Source: an uncultured OCS116 cluster bacterium (GTDB lineage: Bacteria > Pseudomonadota > Alphaproteobacteria > Rhizobiales > TMED25). From it: 64,000 nt of DNA. Made by a program: the position numbers and the translations under genes. Below the pieces are notes generated by a model, which saw only the letters and a list, made by a program, of their open reading frames with translations, had not been told where the DNA came from and ran no database searches. The stretch spans positions 416,087-480,086 of the forward strand of contig CACMIP010000001.1 in NCBI GenBank assembly GCA_902613795.1, in the 5' to 3' direction. How positions within the stretch are numbered: position 1 is the stretch's first letter; every line of letters begins with the position of its first letter. This document shows, piece after piece, positions 8,874 through 17,943 of this stretch.

Positions 8874-9508
8874 ATATAATTAATAAGATGATAGATAAAT
8901 CTGAAGCAAAAAGAGTAATGAAACAACTTGCTCCAAAACCATCATCAATTATTTCAAGTACTAATTTTCACAGTAAATATCTATTTATTGTAATATCTCT
9001 TTTGAGCTATTTAATAGCAATACTTTTGACATCATTTGTCATCCTTATTGGTCAGCCTGAATTTTCAGCATTATCCATAGGTATGATACAAACTAGCCTA
9101 ATATCTTGGGTAACGTTAATTTTTATAATTTTTATTATTATCTCATACATAATTATGTATGGAACTCACACATCAATCATTTATAATAGAAATACTATAA
9201 ATCTATTAATACAACTTGGTGCTTCAAATAATTTTGTAATAAGCAAAATTGTCTACTCTTTCACAAAAATAGGTTTAACTGCTGGATTGACTGGATCATT
9301 TGCTGGATTAATAACAATTATCTTTATCAATCCATTCCTACTTCAAATTAGTGGGTTCTTTAATAATATCTCTGATTTGGTCGTGGTGTCATCCAACTCA
9401 GTGTATGCTCAGTATTATATATTTATGTTAATACCTCTTTTTATTATTGCCGTCTGTTCTATATCATCATATGTGACCGTCAAAAGATTAGTAAAGAAAT
9501 ATTATTAA
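8870..9508 (+). CDS. ftsX: Cell division protein FtsX, lacking the periplasmic domain
   Basis: Membrane partner of FtsE. Four helices are predicted at about 37-60, 74-97, 132-158 and 181-203, and the stretch NTINLLIQLGASNNFVISKI between helices 2 and 3 aligns with the conserved coupling segment of FtsX. Only about 13 residues separate helices 1 and 2, where family members normally carry a periplasmic domain of roughly 100 residues or more that contacts hydrolase activators; total length is 212 aa rather than about 300. The frame is open throughout, so this is a clean internal deletion, not a frameshift. GTG start overlaps ftsE. Confidence 0.85.
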   Translation: MNIINKMIDKSEAKRVMKQLAPKPSSIISSTNFHSKYLFIVISLLSYLIAILLTSFVILIGQPEFSALSIGMIQTSLISWVTLIFIIFIIISYIIMYGTHTSIIYNRNTINLLIQLGASNNFVISKIVYSFTKIGLTAGLTGSFAGLITIIFINPFLLQISGFFNNISDLVVVSSNSVYAQYYIFMLIPLFIIAVCSISSYVTVKRLVKKYY

Positions 9509-9523
9509 ATTAATAATAGCAAG

Positions 9524-10117
9524 ATGTATAAATCACTAAAAATACTGAAAATAACAGCTTCAATTATGTGTGTCTTTATTCTTACACTTGATATCGTTGA
9601 TTTTGTAAGAATATTCAACGCGAAACCAACCATTATTGAAAAATCAAACACCATAGATGGAATAGTGGTATTTACAGGTGGTGAAGATCGTATAAAAACC
9701 TCAATTGATCTTCTATCCAGTGGTATTGCAAAACACCTGTTTATATCTGGCGTTAATCCGGATACAAATAAATATAACATATCAGAGCAAATACATATTG
9801 ACGCCAATCTAATTGACTGTTGTATAGACCTGGGAAATAACGCAAAAGATACCTTTGAAAACGCAGTAGAGTCCACTGGGTGGATTAGAGAAAATCAATA
9901 CAAAAATATAATTATCGTAACTTCTGATTACCACATGAAAAGAAGTTTACTGATTTTAAAAAATTTAAGTGAGGATGCCAACTTTTTCCCTTATCATGTT
10001 AAAAGTAAGCTACTCAATGATATGAATATTACAAAATTTGAAAAGCTAAGGATAATCGTACTTGAATATTCAAAATATCTATTTACACGTTTAAGATTAT
10101 TGTTTGTATTTAATTAG
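9524..10117 (+). CDS. YdcF/SanA/ElyC family (DUF218) membrane-anchored protein
   Basis: A 197-aa protein with one N-terminal membrane helix (about 8-30) and a DUF218 domain: VVFTGGEDRIKTSIDLL, LFISGVNPD, NAKDTFENA and IIVTSDYHMKRSLLIL are the four conserved segments. Relatives (ElyC, SanA, YdcF) affect envelope integrity and lipid-carrier metabolism, without a settled reaction. ftsEX-DUF218-plsC is a recurrent alphaproteobacterial order, and spacing here is 15 nt upstream and 9 nt downstream. Confidence 0.88.
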   Translation: MYKSLKILKITASIMCVFILTLDIVDFVRIFNAKPTIIEKSNTIDGIVVFTGGEDRIKTSIDLLSSGIAKHLFISGVNPDTNKYNISEQIHIDANLIDCCIDLGNNAKDTFENAVESTGWIRENQYKNIIIVTSDYHMKRSLLILKNLSEDANFFPYHVKSKLLNDMNITKFEKLRIIVLEYSKYLFTRLRLLFVFN

Positions 10118-10126
10118 GTGATTTGA

Positions 10127-10834
10127 ATGATAAGAGGAGTTCTTTATTATATTATTTTTTCATTAAACCTATTAATATTTTCTATCATTTTTTTACCTTT
10201 ATTTTTCCTCCCAAGATCAATCGGGTTAATTATCTTGAGTTTTTGGGCAAAAGTTTCTCAGAGTATACTCTTCTATTTGTGTAAGGTTGATTTTGAAATT
10301 TATGGGCAAGAATTTATTCCAAAAGAGCAAGCATTAATTGCTTCGAAGCATCAATCAACTTGGGAGACAATCAATTTTCTCCATATCTTAGATCAGCCGC
10401 CCATAATGATATTAAAAAAAGAATTACTATTTATTCCATTCTTTGGTCAATATGCACTAAAATTTGGTAATATTCCAATCAACAGAAAAGCTGGTATTTC
10501 TGCTATAAAAGATATGGTAAAAAAAGCAAAAAAAAGCAAAGACCAAAAGAGATCCATATTAATATTCCCAGAGGGTACGAGAAGTGTAATTAATTCAGAC
10601 CCAGAATATAAAAGAGGTATATTAGCTTTATATAAGAATTTAAAAATACCATGTGTGCCTGTTGCGTTAAATTCAGGGCTGTTTTGGCCAAAAAATAAAC
10701 TGAGAAAGAGACCAGGTAAGATATTGGTTGAATTTCTAAAGCCCATTGAACCCGGTCTTGGTGATGATGATTTCATGGTGCAATTAGAAACAAGGATTGA
10801 AGAGGCAACAAATCGACTTGTCAAGCAACTCTAG
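10127..10834 (+). CDS. plsC: 1-acyl-sn-glycerol-3-phosphate acyltransferase
   Basis: Acylates lysophosphatidic acid to phosphatidic acid at the inner membrane. An N-terminal membrane segment (about 5-30) is followed by the acyltransferase motifs: H75-QSTW-E80, the HX4E variant of the HX4D site common in this clade, PINRKAG near 117-123, and FPEGTRS at 147-153. The 235-aa length is normal. Last gene of the forward run; its stop is only 5 nt from the end of the convergent tyrA. Confidence 0.93.
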   Translation: MIRGVLYYIIFSLNLLIFSIIFLPLFFLPRSIGLIILSFWAKVSQSILFYLCKVDFEIYGQEFIPKEQALIASKHQSTWETINFLHILDQPPIMILKKELLFIPFFGQYALKFGNIPINRKAGISAIKDMVKKAKKSKDQKRSILIFPEGTRSVINSDPEYKRGILALYKNLKIPCVPVALNSGLFWPKNKLRKRPGKILVEFLKPIEPGLGDDDFMVQLETRIEEATNRLVKQL

Positions 10835-10839
10835 GTGTA

Positions 10840-11748
10840 CTATTCGGAATCTAATTTTTTTATTGAGTCTAAGATTTTATTACGTTTGTTACGCGTCTCT
10901 GTGAATAGACTTTCAAGTTTATTTCCATTTTCCATTTTAATACTATCTTTTAGATCAGCTAAGCCGTCTATAAAGCTGTCAAGTATTTCTATTACTGCGT
11001 CTTTATTATTTAAAAAAACATCTCTCCACATGATTGGATCCGATGATGCAACCCTCGTATAATCAAGAAATCCCCCTGCTGCATATTTTGTGACTTCGTA
11101 ATCTTTTTTATTTTCAAGTTTCGAGGCTGTATCAACAAGATTAAACGCAACTAGATGGGGTAAATGACTGATAGTCGCGAGTACAAGATCATGCATTTCA
11201 GGTGACATAACATCGACAAACATCCCGAGTTCTTCCCAAAAGAAAACCACCTTATCCAAATGCACTTTATCTGTATCAGTGTAAGGCGTTAATAGACAAC
11301 ATTTTTTGTAAAATAATTCAGCAAAACCTGACTCAGGACCTGAAAACTCAGTGCCTGCGATCGGATGCCCTGGTATAAAACTGACACCATCTGGTAAATA
11401 TTTATCAATTTGGTCAATAACTGCTTTTTTTACAGAGCCAACATCTGTTATTATAGTGCCCTTTTTCAGATGTCCTTGGATATTTCTCATAATTTCGGCA
11501 TTTGATCCAACAGGGGCGCACAAGATTATTAAATCAGCATCATTTACTGTTTCAACTAATGTATCAAAAATTTTATCCATATAACCAAGCTCCCTAGCTT
11601 TCGCTCTAGTTGAAGCTGTTTTGGCATAACCAAAAACATTTCTGGCAATTTTATTTTTTTGAATACCCCTAGCAATTGATGACCCTATGAGTCCGATACC
11701 AACAATTGCAACTGTATCAAATATTATATTTTCTGATTTCATTTTCAT
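10840..11748 (-). CDS. tyrA: Prephenate (or arogenate) dehydrogenase
   Basis: NAD(P)-dependent oxidative decarboxylation in tyrosine synthesis. Rossmann motif VAIVGIGLIGSSIARG at 13-28, then VGSVKKAVID, GHPIAGTEFSG (catalytic His region, about 128-138) and YDYTR-like GGFLDYTRVASSDPIMWRD. 302 aa, no fused chorismate mutase. It is the last gene of a minus-strand operon chorismate mutase-hisC-tyrA, an aromatic/histidine-family cluster typical of Alphaproteobacteria. Whether prephenate or arogenate is preferred cannot be told. Confidence 0.93.
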   Translation of the reverse strand: MKMKSENIIFDTVAIVGIGLIGSSIARGIQKNKIARNVFGYAKTASTRAKARELGYMDKIFDTLVETVNDADLIILCAPVGSNAEIMRNIQGHLKKGTIITDVGSVKKAVIDQIDKYLPDGVSFIPGHPIAGTEFSGPESGFAELFYKKCCLLTPYTDTDKVHLDKVVFFWEELGMFVDVMSPEMHDLVLATISHLPHLVAFNLVDTASKLENKKDYEVTKYAAGGFLDYTRVASSDPIMWRDVFLNNKDAVIEILDSFIDGLADLKDSIKMENGNKLESLFTETRNKRNKILDSIKKLDSE

Positions 11749-11775
11749 AATCTTATCTTTTATTTAAAGCAGAAA

Positions 11776-12906
11776 TTATTTGGTATTACAAACTTGTTCT
11801 ATATATTCCCGTATTTTATCAAGAACGGTTCTATTTTGCTCTTTGCTACCAATCGTAACTCGGAGATGGCATGGAAGTCCATAATCTGAGACATTCCTTA
11901 CAAAAATATTATTTTTTATAAGATAATTATTCAGACCAACTACCATTTCTTGCTGCATTGTAGAATTTTTTTTAGCAAGATTTGTTAGATCTAATAGTAA
12001 AAAATTTGCAGCGCCACCGTGAACATGAATCTGAGCCTCTTCATATGCCTTTTGTAATTGAACCTTTTCATTAGAATTTAATTCAACAGATTTAGCCACG
12101 TGATCATGATCCTCGATAGCAGCAGCACCGGCGTTTATTGCAGCAGTCGAAAGATTAAAGGGACCTCTAATTTTATTTAGAACTTCGATTATGTGTAATG
12201 GCGCATATGCCCACCCAATTCTTAGTGCGGCAAGGGCATAAACCTTAGAAAAGGTTCTTGTCATTACAGTATTGGCTGTCTCTGAAATTAGACTTTTTCC
12301 ATCAATATAATCCTGCTCTTGGGCATATTCGGCATATGCGCCATCAATCACCAATAGCACTCGCTCAGGTAATCGATCCCGGAGTTCATATAACTCGTTT
12401 TTATTTAAATATGAACCAGTAGGGTTATTTGGATTTGCAATAAATACAATCTTTGTTTTTTTTGTGACACAGTTTATAATGTTATCTATATTTGCCTTTA
12501 GCCCAACTTCTTTTGCCGCGATTGGCGTACCATTATTTGTTAATGTGATTATTTTATATAATAAAAAAGCATGCTCGCTGTATATAACTTCATCACCCGG
12601 CATCAGATAAGCACAAGCAATCAAGTTTAAAATTTCATCGGATCCTGCGCCACATATAATATTATTTACATTTACATCATGCAGTTCTGCTATTTTTTCT
12701 TTCAAAAGAGTACTGTTGCCATCCGGATATATCGAAAGAGACTTAGCTGAGTCAATATACGCTTTTACAGCTCTATCACTTGGCCCTAAGGGCGACTCAT
12801 TTGATGATAGCTTTATTGCACCAATTGCCTGACTGCCCTTTCCGCCTTTGTAGCGACTTATGCCACGAATACCATCGCGGGGTTTTATCAAATTACTCAA
12901 CTTCAT
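11776..12906 (-). CDS. hisC: Histidinol-phosphate / aromatic aminotransferase
   Basis: Class I/II PLP aminotransferase, 376 aa. The PLP lysine lies in RTFSKVYALAALRIGWAYAP; IANPNNPTGSYL and DGAYAEYA are the cofactor-binding segments; KLSSNESPLGPS is the N-terminal substrate region. In this operon setting the enzyme may serve both histidine synthesis and transamination of aromatic 2-oxo acids (established for related Zymomonas-type HisC). It overlaps the upstream chorismate mutase gene by 14 nt. No other his genes are adjacent; hisD is at 48.2 kb. Confidence 0.92.
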   Translation of the reverse strand: MKLSNLIKPRDGIRGISRYKGGKGSQAIGAIKLSSNESPLGPSDRAVKAYIDSAKSLSIYPDGNSTLLKEKIAELHDVNVNNIICGAGSDEILNLIACAYLMPGDEVIYSEHAFLLYKIITLTNNGTPIAAKEVGLKANIDNIINCVTKKTKIVFIANPNNPTGSYLNKNELYELRDRLPERVLLVIDGAYAEYAQEQDYIDGKSLISETANTVMTRTFSKVYALAALRIGWAYAPLHIIEVLNKIRGPFNLSTAAINAGAAAIEDHDHVAKSVELNSNEKVQLQKAYEEAQIHVHGGAANFLLLDLTNLAKKNSTMQQEMVVGLNNYLIKNNIFVRNVSDYGLPCHLRVTIGSKEQNRTVLDKIREYIEQVCNTK

Positions 12907-13705
12907 CTCCGATTATTATTGGCGTGGCATATCTGCCGATGCATTGAATTTCGTCAATTATCGAAATATTATTAAATCCATTATCTACTTTATCTTTTAT
13001 TGCTAACAAATAAAATTCCTCTGATAATTTTTTTATGAACTTATAGTCATCATCCAAATAGTCTTGAAGCAAAGTGGAAAGATATTCTTTATCTATCAAT
13101 TTTTTCTTCTCAATCTTAATTTTATAAAGATACGTATCATCTTCTGTAAAAAATTGATCAGGTTGACCAATAATATAAAGAGTTGGCTCTTCACTATTGC
13201 TTTGTATCTGGGGCAGTGTGCCGATTACAGATAGTTTTTTACCATCAATATCAAGCAATGAGGTACTATCATTTCTTATTACAAGAATACATGAGTCTAT
13301 ATTTTTTTCTTTCTTTAGCAAATCAATTGCATTCTCATCCTCAATAAGATTATTAATTGAACCGAAATTATGAAGTATCAAATCTCGATTATTTTTCTTA
13401 ATATTTTTCTCCATAATTATATTAAGCTTTGATTGTATCGCCGTATTAGCATTAATTATCCCTCGCCATATACCCCAAATCTGCTTCAGGTTGAACGAGC
13501 CTAAATTTGAATTATTTAATTCTCTTAATATTTCCATTTCACGAGATGGTTGAAAAACCGATAGATTGTTTACATTCTTGACTTTTGCAACTTGTTTTAC
13601 AATATCTGCCCTCTCAAGAATAATTCCCTGCAAACGAGTATTAATCTGATCAAGGCGTATCCTCAACGCTCTGAGTTCATTATTGATTTTTGTTTCTTCT
13701 ACCAT
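12893..13705 (-). CDS. Chorismate mutase with C-terminal extension
   Basis: Residues about 10-95 form an AroQ-class chorismate mutase: LRIRLDQINTRLQGIILERADIV, then VKNVNNLSVFQPSREMEIL and a third helix WRGIINAN. The remaining ~175 residues do not match a domain I can name with confidence; alphaproteobacterial homologues have a similar tail that may be a degenerate ligand-binding domain. A free prephenate dehydratase is encoded at 60932-61795, so this tail is not needed for phenylalanine synthesis. First gene of the minus-strand operon, divergent from metX across 189 AT-rich nt. Confidence 0.85.
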   Translation of the reverse strand: MVEETKINNELRALRIRLDQINTRLQGIILERADIVKQVAKVKNVNNLSVFQPSREMEILRELNNSNLGSFNLKQIWGIWRGIINANTAIQSKLNIIMEKNIKKNNRDLILHNFGSINNLIEDENAIDLLKKEKNIDSCILVIRNDSTSLLDIDGKKLSVIGTLPQIQSNSEEPTLYIIGQPDQFFTEDDTYLYKIKIEKKKLIDKEYLSTLLQDYLDDDYKFIKKLSEEFYLLAIKDKVDNGFNNISIIDEIQCIGRYATPIIIGDEVE

Positions 13706-13894
13706 TTTGCTTAAGTGATTGATAGTTCCATAGTTATTTTTTGAAATATATCGTAAATATTATTACTATATAAAGCATATAGTTGTTAAATAATAGACAA
13801 TATTTAAATTTAAATATATCTAAGTTATTCTAATATTAGAGAATTATTAAAATTTCTATGCATTAATGCGAATATAATAAACCAGTAAAATAAG

Positions 13895-14998
13895 ATGACA
13901 AAATTAGTCAAATATACCACTAATGATTTTAATTTAGCTTCAGGAAAATCAATTTCACCCCTCGAAATTGCATACGAGACTTATGGAAAGCTCAATAAAG
14001 ACAAAACAAATGCCGTTCTAATATGTCACGCACTTACCGGTGATCAATATGCATGCGCTATTAATCCAATAACAAAAAAACCAGGTTGGTGGGATATTCT
14101 CGTTGGAAAAGGTAAACCAATCGACACTGATAAATATTTCATAATTTGCTCAAATGTTTTGGGGGGTTGTATGGGGACAACCGGTCCAAAATCACAAAAC
14201 TTAATCACGAATGAACCATATGGGCTTAATTTTCCAGTAATAACAATCAGCGATATGGTAAAATCACAAGTATTACTCTTGGACCACTTAGAAATACCAA
14301 AAGTTTTGACAGTAATTGGTGGATCAATGGGGGGCATGCAGGTACTGGCATGGATGTCTGAATATCCAGATCGAATAAAATCAGCAATTCCTATTGCTAC
14401 TGCTGCGTATCATACCTCGCAAAATATTGCGTTCCATGAAGTTGGGCGGCAAGCAGTAATGGCTGACCCAAAATGGCATGAAGGTAAATATTTTGAACAT
14501 AATACCTCTCCTGAAAAAGGTCTATCGGTAGCACGAATGACAGCCCATATTACCTATTTATCTGAAGTTGCCCTACAAAATAAATTTGGAAGAAATCTAC
14601 AAAATAGAGCAAAAAAAACATTTAGCTTTGATGCTGACTTTCAAGTCGAGAGCTATCTACGATATCAAGGTGTTAATTTTGTTAAAAGATTTGATGCAAA
14701 TAGTTATCTTTTCTTAACAAGAGCTATGGACTATTTTGATTTGATTTCGGAAAATGATGGGGTTTTAGCGAATGCATTTAATGATTTAAATGCCTCTGTT
14801 TGTGTCATTTCTTTCACAGGTGATTGGCTATTTCCATCCATCGAAAGTAAAAAAATTGTGCATGCATTAAATTCAAAGGGTGTTGATGTAAGTTTTATAG
14901 ATATTGAGTCGAACAAGGGGCATGACGCATTTCTTATGGATGAGCCAGCAATGTTTAAAACGATACGTGGTTTTTTGGAAGCACAATATGTTAAATAA
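13895..14998 (+). CDS. metX: Homoserine O-acyltransferase (MetX)
   Basis: Alpha/beta-hydrolase-fold acyltransferase that activates homoserine for methionine synthesis with acetyl-CoA, or succinyl-CoA in some Proteobacteria. Nucleophile elbow GGSMGGMQ with Ser144, oxyanion segment CHALTGDQ (44-51), FTGDWLFPS and [10 protein letters not shown] carry the triad. 367 aa, intact. A perfect TATAAT lies at 13873-13878, 16 nt before the ATG, but without a convincing -35; I searched the 189-nt leader for a SAM-II-like riboswitch and saw none. metW follows after 17 nt. Confidence 0.94.
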   Translation: MTKLVKYTTNDFNLASGKSISPLEIAYETYGKLNKDKTNAVLICHALTGDQYACAINPITKKPGWWDILVGKGKPIDTDKYFIICSNVLGGCMGTTGPKSQNLITNEPYGLNFPVITISDMVKSQVLLLDHLEIPKVLTVIGGSMGGMQVLAWMSEYPDRIKSAIPIATAAYHTSQNIAFHEVGRQAVMADPKWHEGKYFEHNTSPEKGLSVARMTAHITYLSEVALQNKFGRNLQNRAKKTFSFDADFQVESYLRYQGVNFVKRFDANSYLFLTRAMDYFDLISENDGVLANAFNDLNASVCVISFTGDWLFPSIESKKIVHALNSKGVDVSFIDIESNKGHDAFLMDEPAMFKTIRGFLEAQYVK

Positions 14999-15015
14999 TC
15001 ATGGATAGGTCATAG

Positions 15016-15633
15016 GTGGATATGAGTAATAGGTTTGATTTTTTAATTATTGAAGAAATGGTGGAGCTTGGTTCTAAGGTTTTGGATATTGGGTGCGATG
15101 ATGGATCCCTATTGAAAATGCTGCAGGATAAAAAGAAAGTTGATGCGCGTGGTATAGAATTATATTCAGATCGGGTAAATTTATGCCTCGAAAAAGGGCT
15201 TCCTGTCGTTCAAGGAGATGCAAACTTTGACCTTGAAATGTACCCGGATAATAGCTTTGATTATGTCATTTTGAGTAAAACCCTTCAATCTGTAAATAGG
15301 CCGCGGGATATACTTGAGCAGCTACTTCGTATTGGTAAAAAAGCAATTGTCTCCATTCCAAATTTTGGTCATTGGAAGGTCAGACTTTACCTGGCACTAA
15401 ATGGACAAATGCCTATGACTCCATCACTGCCAGCTAAGTGGTATAATACTGAGAATATACACCTATGTACTATTAATGATTTTTTGAGTTTATGTGATGA
15501 AATTAACATTAAAATTATCAAATCTGTAGCTCTCGATAGAAATGGGGCACAGTTAAACTTTGCAAACCGAATACGTTCTGTTAACTTGATAGGTGAACAA
15601 GCAATATTCTTACTTAAAAAAAATAATGACTAA
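15016..15633 (+). CDS. metW: Methionine biosynthesis protein MetW (methyltransferase fold)
   Basis: SAM-methyltransferase-like protein of the MetW family, almost always paired with MetX and thought to assist homoserine acylation. Motif I reads VLDIGCDDGSLL (relatives usually GCGDG), followed by RGIELYSD, VVQGDANFDL and FDYVILSKTLQSV; C-terminal NFGHWKVRLYLALNGQMP is diagnostic. The GTG start sits 6 nt after AGG; an ATG two codons on is an alternative. Its 3' end overlaps the gloB start by 8 nt. Confidence 0.92.
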   Translation: MDMSNRFDFLIIEEMVELGSKVLDIGCDDGSLLKMLQDKKKVDARGIELYSDRVNLCLEKGLPVVQGDANFDLEMYPDNSFDYVILSKTLQSVNRPRDILEQLLRIGKKAIVSIPNFGHWKVRLYLALNGQMPMTPSLPAKWYNTENIHLCTINDFLSLCDEINIKIIKSVALDRNGAQLNFANRIRSVNLIGEQAIFLLKKNND

Positions 15634-16396
15634 ATTTGAAATACATCAATTTATATGCAGGACAGATAATTATGGAGTTCTTGTCTCAGATGCCGATACA
15701 GGCTTAACAATGTCTGTTGATGCCCCTGATGCTAAGAGAATTGATGAAGAACTTGAAAAAAAGAAACTGAATTTAACTCACCTTTTAATTACACACAAAC
15801 ATCAAGATCACATTGACGGAATTGAATATTTAAAAAATAAATACAACTGCATTGTGTTGGGTCCTGAATCAGAAAAAGACCAAATACCTCATTTGGATAT
15901 AACACTCATCGGTGACGAATATATAGACTTCTCAGGATCACCAATTAGGGTGATAGAGACACCGGGTCATACTCTCGGTCACATTGTTTTCTTTTTTGAA
16001 AGAGAGAAAATTTTATTTGCTGGTGATACATTATTTCTTATGGGTTGCGGCAGAGTTTTTGAAGGAACCCACGAGCAGATGTTTGAGTCAATCAAAAAAA
16101 TTAGGGATTTACCCATTGATACAGTTATATATTGTGGACACGAGTACTCTTTGGCAAATGCAAAATTTGCCATATCAATTTATCCAGATAATGAAAATAT
16201 TGGTAATAGATATGAGCATATACAAAAAGCAGTCTCAGAAAAAAAGTGCTGTCTGCCTACAACTTTAGAACGAGAATTGAGGACAAACCCATTCTTAATG
16301 TATGATGATCCTGTTTTGAAAAATAAATTAGGTAAGATTAAATCAACAGACTTAGAAGTTTTTTCCGAGACGCGAACACAAAAAGATAATTTCTAG
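15626..16396 (+). CDS. gloB: Hydroxyacylglutathione hydrolase (glyoxalase II)
   Basis: Metallo-beta-lactamase-fold enzyme that hydrolyses S-D-lactoylglutathione, ending methylglyoxal detoxification. Dinuclear metal motif THKHQDH at 56-62, GHTLGHI, FAGDTLF and CGHEYSLAN are all present; 256 aa with the C-terminal glutathione-binding domain. I place the start at ATG 15626, where the family N-terminus begins; an upstream TTG in frame would add 11 residues inside metW. The TAG stop lies within CTAG, which also supplies the stop of the convergent thiolase gene. Confidence 0.93.
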   Translation: MTKFEIHQFICRTDNYGVLVSDADTGLTMSVDAPDAKRIDEELEKKKLNLTHLLITHKHQDHIDGIEYLKNKYNCIVLGPESEKDQIPHLDITLIGDEYIDFSGSPIRVIETPGHTLGHIVFFFEREKILFAGDTLFLMGCGRVFEGTHEQMFESIKKIRDLPIDTVIYCGHEYSLANAKFAISIYPDNENIGNRYEHIQKAVSEKKCCLPTTLERELRTNPFLMYDDPVLKNKLGKIKSTDLEVFSETRTQKDNF

Positions 16397-17583
16397 TTAT
16401 ATCTTTCTACGCACAAGGCGACTCCCATGCCACCGCCAACACAGAGAGAGGCAAGGCCCTTTGATGCCTTTCTTTTTACCATTTCATGTAATAGTGTGAC
16501 AAGTATCCTTGCACCGGAAGCGCCAACTGGGTGTCCAAGGGCAATAGCACCACCATTTACATTCAATTTATCCGCAGGAATATTTAAATCCTTAGCGCAA
16601 GCACATGCTTGCGAGGCGAATGCCTCATTTAACTCAAATAAATCAATATCATTAATATTCCAATCTATATTCGATAATGCACTTTTAATTGCGGGAATTG
16701 GACCGGTCCCCATTATTGCAGGATCAACAGCGGCTTGCCCCCAACCTACAATTCTAGCTAATGGCTCCAGCCTCATTGACTTTGCTTTTGCATAAGACAT
16801 TAATAAAACACCGGCAGCTCCATCATTTATACCAGAGGCGTTGGCAGCAGTTACAGTTCCGCCCTCTTTTTTAAATATTGTATTGAGCGAGGCTATATCA
16901 TCCATACTAATATTTTTTCTTATGTACTCGTCTTCTAATACAATTTCTTTATTTTTCTTTTGCTCGATATGAACAGGGCAAATTTCATCAATAAATTTTC
17001 CATCATCTTGAGCTTTTGCCGCTTTCATTTGGGAGTCGAATGCAAACTTGTCTTGCGCGTCACGTGATATAGACCATCTATCAGCAACATTTTCAGCTGT
17101 TACTCCCATATGATAATTATTAAAAAAATCAATCAGTGCATCGCTAATCATTGTATCCTGCATTTGTAAAGCACCCATTTTCTGACCTTGTCGAATATAT
17201 GAAACATGGGGTGCTTGTGTCATGCTTTCTTGCCCGCCTGCAATTAATATCCGACCAAAATCCTCCTTTATCTGCTGGTGCGCTATTATAACAGATCTTA
17301 ATCCTGACGCACAAAGCTGATTGATAAGCCAAGCTGGCGTCTCAAATGGCATACCGGCATCAATTGCTGCCTGCCTCGCTGGATTTTGTCCCTGCCCTGC
17401 TGTTAAGATTTGCCCAAGAATTACTTCGTCAATGTCCGACGCTTTCATATTTATCTTGCCTAATAGCGATTGAATAACTGCAGATCCGAGCTTATAGGGT
17501 GCTACATCTCGAAAACTTCCGTTAAAGCTCCCAATGGCAGTTCTTGAAGCAGTAACTATAACTGTGTCTGTGTCTTTATACAC
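16393..17583 (-). CDS. Acetyl-CoA acetyltransferase (thiolase)
   Basis: Condenses two acetyl-CoA to acetoacetyl-CoA or the reverse. 396 aa; acylated Cys in NQLCASGLRSV (about residue 89), catalytic His in GGAIALGHPVGASGARI and second Cys in SLCVGGGMGVALCVE. The sequence resembles biosynthetic PhaA/AtoB thiolases, and ELNEAFA is intact. No phaB/phaC genes are next to it. The gene's last four bases overlap gloB's stop. An MFS remnant lies 3 nt upstream on the same strand. Confidence 0.93.
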   Translation of the reverse strand: MYKDTDTVIVTASRTAIGSFNGSFRDVAPYKLGSAVIQSLLGKINMKASDIDEVILGQILTAGQGQNPARQAAIDAGMPFETPAWLINQLCASGLRSVIIAHQQIKEDFGRILIAGGQESMTQAPHVSYIRQGQKMGALQMQDTMISDALIDFFNNYHMGVTAENVADRWSISRDAQDKFAFDSQMKAAKAQDDGKFIDEICPVHIEQKKNKEIVLEDEYIRKNISMDDIASLNTIFKKEGGTVTAANASGINDGAAGVLLMSYAKAKSMRLEPLARIVGWGQAAVDPAIMGTGPIPAIKSALSNIDWNINDIDLFELNEAFASQACACAKDLNIPADKLNVNGGAIALGHPVGASGARILVTLLHEMVKRKASKGLASLCVGGGMGVALCVERYN

Positions 17584-17586
17584 TTA

Positions 17587-17916
17587 TTATCCTTTATTCA
17601 TAATTATTTGCGCACTCTTCTTCTCACTTATGTCTGCCCTTAAAGTCATAAATATAACTAAAAGACTTAGTGGCACGCACAAGATATTCATAATTTCCCA
17701 ACCCACGAGTGTCAACATAAAACCTGCGGATAGGCTCGCTATTGCTTGCATTGAAAAGACAACAATTTCATTAAACCCTTGAGCCTTAAACTTTTCTTCT
17801 TCTCTATATGAAATAACTAACAGACTTGTTGAGGTAATGAATAGAAAATTCCATCCAAGACCCAGAAATGTAAGGGCGATAAGATAATTAATATAAGTTG
17901 TCTCGAAGTAACTCAA
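17587..17916 (-). pseudogene. C-terminal remnant of an MFS transporter
   Basis: An open frame of 109 codons starting at TTG encodes only the last three or so helices (about 10-34, 50-71, 75-93) of a major facilitator permease: LGLGWNFLFITSTSLLVISYREEEKFKAQGFNEIVVF matches the region around helices 10-11 of a family whose members run about 400 aa. Immediately upstream in the same frame come three consecutive TAA codons ending selO, so the N-terminal two thirds are absent, not shifted. A deletion remnant is the simplest reading; an expressed mini-protein cannot be excluded. Confidence 0.7.
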
Positions 17917-17943
17917 ATTATTTAGCCTGATGTCTATTTATTA

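Noticed and set aside
13706-13894. SAM riboswitch upstream of metX
   Set aside because: I looked for SAM-II-like conserved stretches and a pseudoknot and found none; only a TATAAT close to the start.
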